DNA of 8,177 nucleotides from an uncultured Rhodospirillaceae bacterium. Lineage in GTDB: Bacteria > Pseudomonadota > Alphaproteobacteria > RF32 > CAG-239. Positions 5,963 to 8,177 of the stretch are shown one piece after another. Under the pieces are notes generated by a model. It searched no databases. It saw nothing but the letters and a program-made list of their open reading frames with translations, and was not told the DNA's origin. The stretch covers positions 1 through 8,177 of the forward strand of contig OMQZ01000149.1 in assembly GCA_900313355.1 (NCBI GenBank), given 5' to 3'. Positions within the stretch are counted from its first letter, which is position 1. The number at the start of each line of letters is the position of its first letter. Made by a program: the position numbers and the translations under genes.

Positions 5963-6187
5963 CTTTAAGAATGTAAATCAAGGGTGATACTGATATCAGA
6001 AACATGTGTTTTCAAAAATGGCAGGGTGTACGGTTATACTCTAGCGTACGATGGAAAAAGACCAAGGCATTCGATTTTTCAAAACACTGTTGGGACACTA
6101 AGGTCCTCGAACTGCAAGAGACAAACAAAGAAGCCCTGAAAACAGCATTCTAAAGAGGAATATCACACCCCATGTGAATTCCTCTTT
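5963..6187 (+). ncRNA. Candidate structured small RNA with 6S-like architecture
   Basis: No ORF is credible in 5877-6190, yet the segment folds by eye into one long interrupted rod. The closing stem pairs 5963-5973 (CTTTAAGAATG) with 6146-6155 (CATTCTAAAG), 10 bp with one bulged A, and then TCAAGGG (5978-5984) with CCCTGA (6134-6139), 6 bp with one bulged A. An open middle follows (5986-6000 and 6092-6132) whose 3' side can form a mini-hairpin, GGGAC/GTCCT (6092-6096 and 6103-6107). The apical rod pairs AACA-GTGTTTT-C-AAAAAT (6001-6019) with ATTTTT-C-AAAACAC-TGTT (6074-6091), 17 bp with one bulge and one mismatch. The tip holds GTACG/CGTAC (6028-6032 and 6045-6049). An intrinsic terminator follows at 6152-6187. 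Closing stem, central bubble with a mini-hairpin and apical rod is the 6S RNA plan, but I do not recognise conserved 6S sequence. It may instead be a galU 3' UTR. No clear promoter is seen. Confidence 0.45.
6152..6187. terminator. Intrinsic terminator between galU/RNA and rsh
   Basis: AAAGAGGAAT (6152-6161), a bulged A, and TCACA (6163-6167) pair with TGTGA (6173-6177) and ATTCCTCTTT (6178-6187) around a CCCCA loop, giving 15 bp. TTTTCTTT follows on the plus strand, so it ends plus-strand transcripts well. On the minus strand it starts 3 bases after the rsh stop and is followed by TTTAGAA, so it can probably end rsh as well. Bases 6152-6155 are shared with the closing stem of the RNA candidate. 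Confidence 0.85.
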
Positions 6188-6190
6188 TCT

Positions 6191-8177
6191 TTATTCTGAA
6201 GCCCTTGAAACAGAATGTACAACCTTTGACGATTTTAATGTCGATAAAATATGGTTTAAGTGCTCGACATCTTTGACTTCAATATCAATTAACAACTCAA
6301 AATAGCTGACAAGTCTGTTTGCAATATTCAAATTTGAAATATTTGCGCCTTCTTTGGCAATAAGGTTTGATAAATCACCCAATGCGCCGGGTTCATTTGC
6401 AAGCATAACTTTAATGCGCGCCGTATGTGATTCGTTGACGGCTTCATCGCCCCAATCAATATCGAGCCAACGTTCCGGCTGGTCATTAAACTTTTCAAGA
6501 GCTTTACAATCTGTTTTATGAACGGTAACCCCCTTGCCTGTTGTCACGATACCGACGATTCTATCGCCGGGCAACGGGTGGCAACATTTACCGAAACTGA
6601 CGGCCATATTATCAATAAGACCTTTAATTTTAAGAGGCTCCGTTTTCTTTTTCTTCTTAAACAGAGGCGCTTTTAAAGTCTTGACAACTTTTTCAATTTT
6701 AGATTGTTTATAGGCAGGATATGCCGCCCTTAAGACATCCCATCCGGTAACAAGCCCTTCACCGACTTTGCTGAAAATATCATCAATCGTTTCAGCATTA
6801 AAGTTTTGTAACACGTTAACCAGAACTCTATCAGAAAACTCAAGATTTTCACCTTTGAACAAACGTTCCAAAATCTCTTTACCTAAAGCAACGAATTGTT
6901 CGCGCTTTGTTGCTCTGACATATCGTCTTATGGCCGCTTTTGCTTTTCCTGTAACGACAAAGCGGTCCCATTCTGTCGATGGATGTTGCGCTTTTGAAGT
7001 TAGAATATCAACCTGATCACCATTTTGCAAAACAGTTCTCAAAGGCGCAATTTCTCCATTGACTTTTGCACCGACGCAGGTATCTCCGACGCGAGAGTGA
7101 ACGGCATAAGCAAAATCAACCGGCGTAGAACCGCGAGGAAGTCCGATTAAATCTCCTTTAGGCGTAAAACAGAAAACTTGATCGTTATACATCTCAAGTT
7201 TTGTATTTTCCAAAAATTCTTCAGGATTATCAGCTTGTTCCAAAATTTCCAAAAGTTCTCTGATCCAGCGGAAATGCATACCTTCGGCTTTTTGACCTTG
7301 TTTATATGCCCAGTGTGCCGCCACACCTTTTTCGGCAATTTCATGCATTTGATAAGTTCTGATTTGAATTTCAATACGTGTATTTTCAGGCCCGATAACG
7401 CCGGTATGAATAGATTGATACCCGTTTGGCTTCGGAGTTGAGATATAATCTTTAAACCGCCTCGGAACCATATGATATTTGCTGTGAATGACACCTAAAG
7501 CTTGATAGCAGGCTGCCACATCATCAACACAAATTCGAAACGCCATAATATCCGAAAGTTGCTCAAAGGACGCATTTTTTTGTTGCATTTTTTTCCAAAT
7601 TGAATACGGCGCTTTTTCTCGCCCTGTAACTGTCGCCTCAATACCATTATCCGACATATCTTTTTCCAAAGTTTCAATAATCTTCGGAATAATGTCGCTA
7701 CCCTGCTCACGTAAAAAGCTCAGACGGGCAATAATTGAATCATGAGCTTCTTTATACAGTTCGGCAAATGCAATTTCTTCAAGTTCATCTTTGACTTCTT
7801 GCATACCGATGCGTTCGGCTAAAGGAGCATATATATCAAGTGTTTCTTTTGCAATCCTCGCTCTTTTGTCTTCAGGGCAATAATGAAGTGTGCGCATATT
7901 ATGTAATCTGTCTGCCAGTTTAATCAGTAAAACCCGGATATCATCAGACATCGCAAGTAAAAGTTTTCGAAAGTTTTCAGCTTGTTTGCTGTTGCCTGAT
8001 TTTTGTTCAATGGTAGCAAGTTTTGTTAAACCATCAACCAAAGAAGCTACCTGATCACCAAAGAGATTGCGAACTTCATCGATTGTTGTGTCGGTATCCT
8101 CAACAGTATCATGAAGCAACCCGGCAATAATAGAAGCACTATCTAATCTGAACTTTGTTAAAATGCCCGCAACTTCG
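6191..8177 (-). CDS. rsh: Bifunctional (p)ppGpp synthetase/hydrolase, 5' end beyond the window
   Basis: This RelA/SpoT homologue makes ppGpp from ATP and GDP/GTP and degrades it, setting the stringent response. The frame is open to the right edge: codons upstream of the first possible in-window start (a TTG at 8119) still match the family (EVAGILTKFRLDSASIIAG), so the true start lies outside, probably some 50-60 residues away. Of 661 visible residues: the HD hydrolase domain with HDTVEDT (about 22-28) and LIKLADRLHNM (84-94); the synthetase domain with RFKDYI (240-245), YQSIHTG (253-259) and EIQIRT..MHEIAEKG..AHWAYK (about 269-292); TGS (about 332-393); a linker with a KKKKK run; a zinc-finger-like CC motif KCCHPLPGD (530-538); and a C-terminal ACT domain (585-659). 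Both catalytic domains look intact. RFKD is the RXKD form linked to bifunctional enzymes, against EXDD in RelA. A single bifunctional Rsh is usual in Alphaproteobacteria. Confidence 0.95.
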   Translation of the reverse strand, partial: EVAGILTKFRLDSASIIAGLLHDTVEDTDTTIDEVRNLFGDQVASLVDGLTKLATIEQKSGNSKQAENFRKLLLAMSDDIRVLLIKLADRLHNMRTLHYCPEDKRARIAKETLDIYAPLAERIGMQEVKDELEEIAFAELYKEAHDSIIARLSFLREQGSDIIPKIIETLEKDMSDNGIEATVTGREKAPYSIWKKMQQKNASFEQLSDIMAFRICVDDVAACYQALGVIHSKYHMVPRRFKDYISTPKPNGYQSIHTGVIGPENTRIEIQIRTYQMHEIAEKGVAAHWAYKQGQKAEGMHFRWIRELLEILEQADNPEEFLENTKLEMYNDQVFCFTPKGDLIGLPRGSTPVDFAYAVHSRVGDTCVGAKVNGEIAPLRTVLQNGDQVDILTSKAQHPSTEWDRFVVTGKAKAAIRRYVRATKREQFVALGKEILERLFKGENLEFSDRVLVNVLQNFNAETIDDIFSKVGEGLVTGWDVLRAAYPAYKQSKIEKVVKTLKAPLFKKKKKTEPLKIKGLIDNMAVSFGKCCHPLPGDRIVGIVTTGKGVTVHKTDCKALEKFNDQPERWLDIDWGDEAVNESHTARIKVMLANEPGALGDLSNLIAKEGANISNLNIANRLVSYFELLIDIEVKDVEHLNHILSTLKSSKVVHSVSRASE

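Noticed and set aside
5990..5999. Perfect 10-base palindrome CTGATATCAG
   Set aside because: It has no room for a loop as RNA and such short palindromes are common; it is noted only as part of the open middle of the RNA candidate.
5963..6187. SRP RNA, RNase P RNA or tmRNA
   Set aside because: None of their conserved core sequences, such as the SRP GGAAG tetraloop region, the RNase P GAGGAAAGTCC element or a tRNA-like end with CCA, is present.
7147..7494. 115-aa open frame on the minus strand in another frame of rsh
   Set aside because: It overlaps the intact synthetase and TGS coding region of rsh, and its sequence is biased as expected of an out-of-frame reading.
6191..8119. rsh starting within the window at the TTG at 8119
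   Set aside because: This would begin inside the HD motif; the upstream codons to the edge match conserved family sequence, so the gene is cut by the window.

Overview
This window is AT-rich bacterial DNA with compact gene spacing, Shine-Dalgarno-type starts and the standard genetic code. It carries a bacterial-type ArgRS, an FtsK-family motor, a GalU-type enzyme and one long RelA/SpoT homologue with the signature of a bifunctional enzyme. A low-GC alphaproteobacterium is my best guess: a single bifunctional Rsh is usual there, and several intergenic GANTC (CcrM-type) sites would fit. No 16S or other marker RNA is present to prove it.

Layout. (1) 1-3205, + strand: argS followed after 12 bases by a short FtsK/SpoIIIE-like ATPase gene, closed by a strong hairpin terminator that also serves the converging genes. 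(2) 3226-4627, - strand: two unrecognised proteins (233 aa upstream, 188 aa downstream). Between them lies a 22-codon ORF with a near-perfect Shine-Dalgarno that ends in the ribosome-binding site of the 188-aa gene. The cluster has a good promoter (TTGACA, 17 bases, TATATG) whose -35 box sits inside a 20-base inverted repeat. (3) 4628-4985: a 358-base divergent intergenic region with that promoter, a 15-bp perfect inverted repeat with a long loop, an imperfect 23-base direct repeat and the promoter of the next gene. (4) 4986-5876, + strand: a GalU-like UTP-glucose-1-phosphate uridylyltransferase. (5) 5877-6190: a non-coding stretch that folds by eye into one long interrupted rod and ends in an intrinsic terminator. 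Its shape (closing stem, central bubble, apical rod) recalls 6S RNA, but its identity is unproven. (6) 6191 to the right edge, - strand: the (p)ppGpp synthetase/hydrolase rsh, cut at its 5' end by the window edge.

Most genes are housekeeping: tRNA charging, chromosome handling, nucleotide-sugar supply and the stringent response. The less ordinary content is the stripped-down FtsK-like motor with an odd basic tail, the orphan minus-strand cluster with its small coupled ORF, and the structured RNA candidate between galU and rsh. I see no CRISPR array, IS element, tRNA, rRNA or phage gene.
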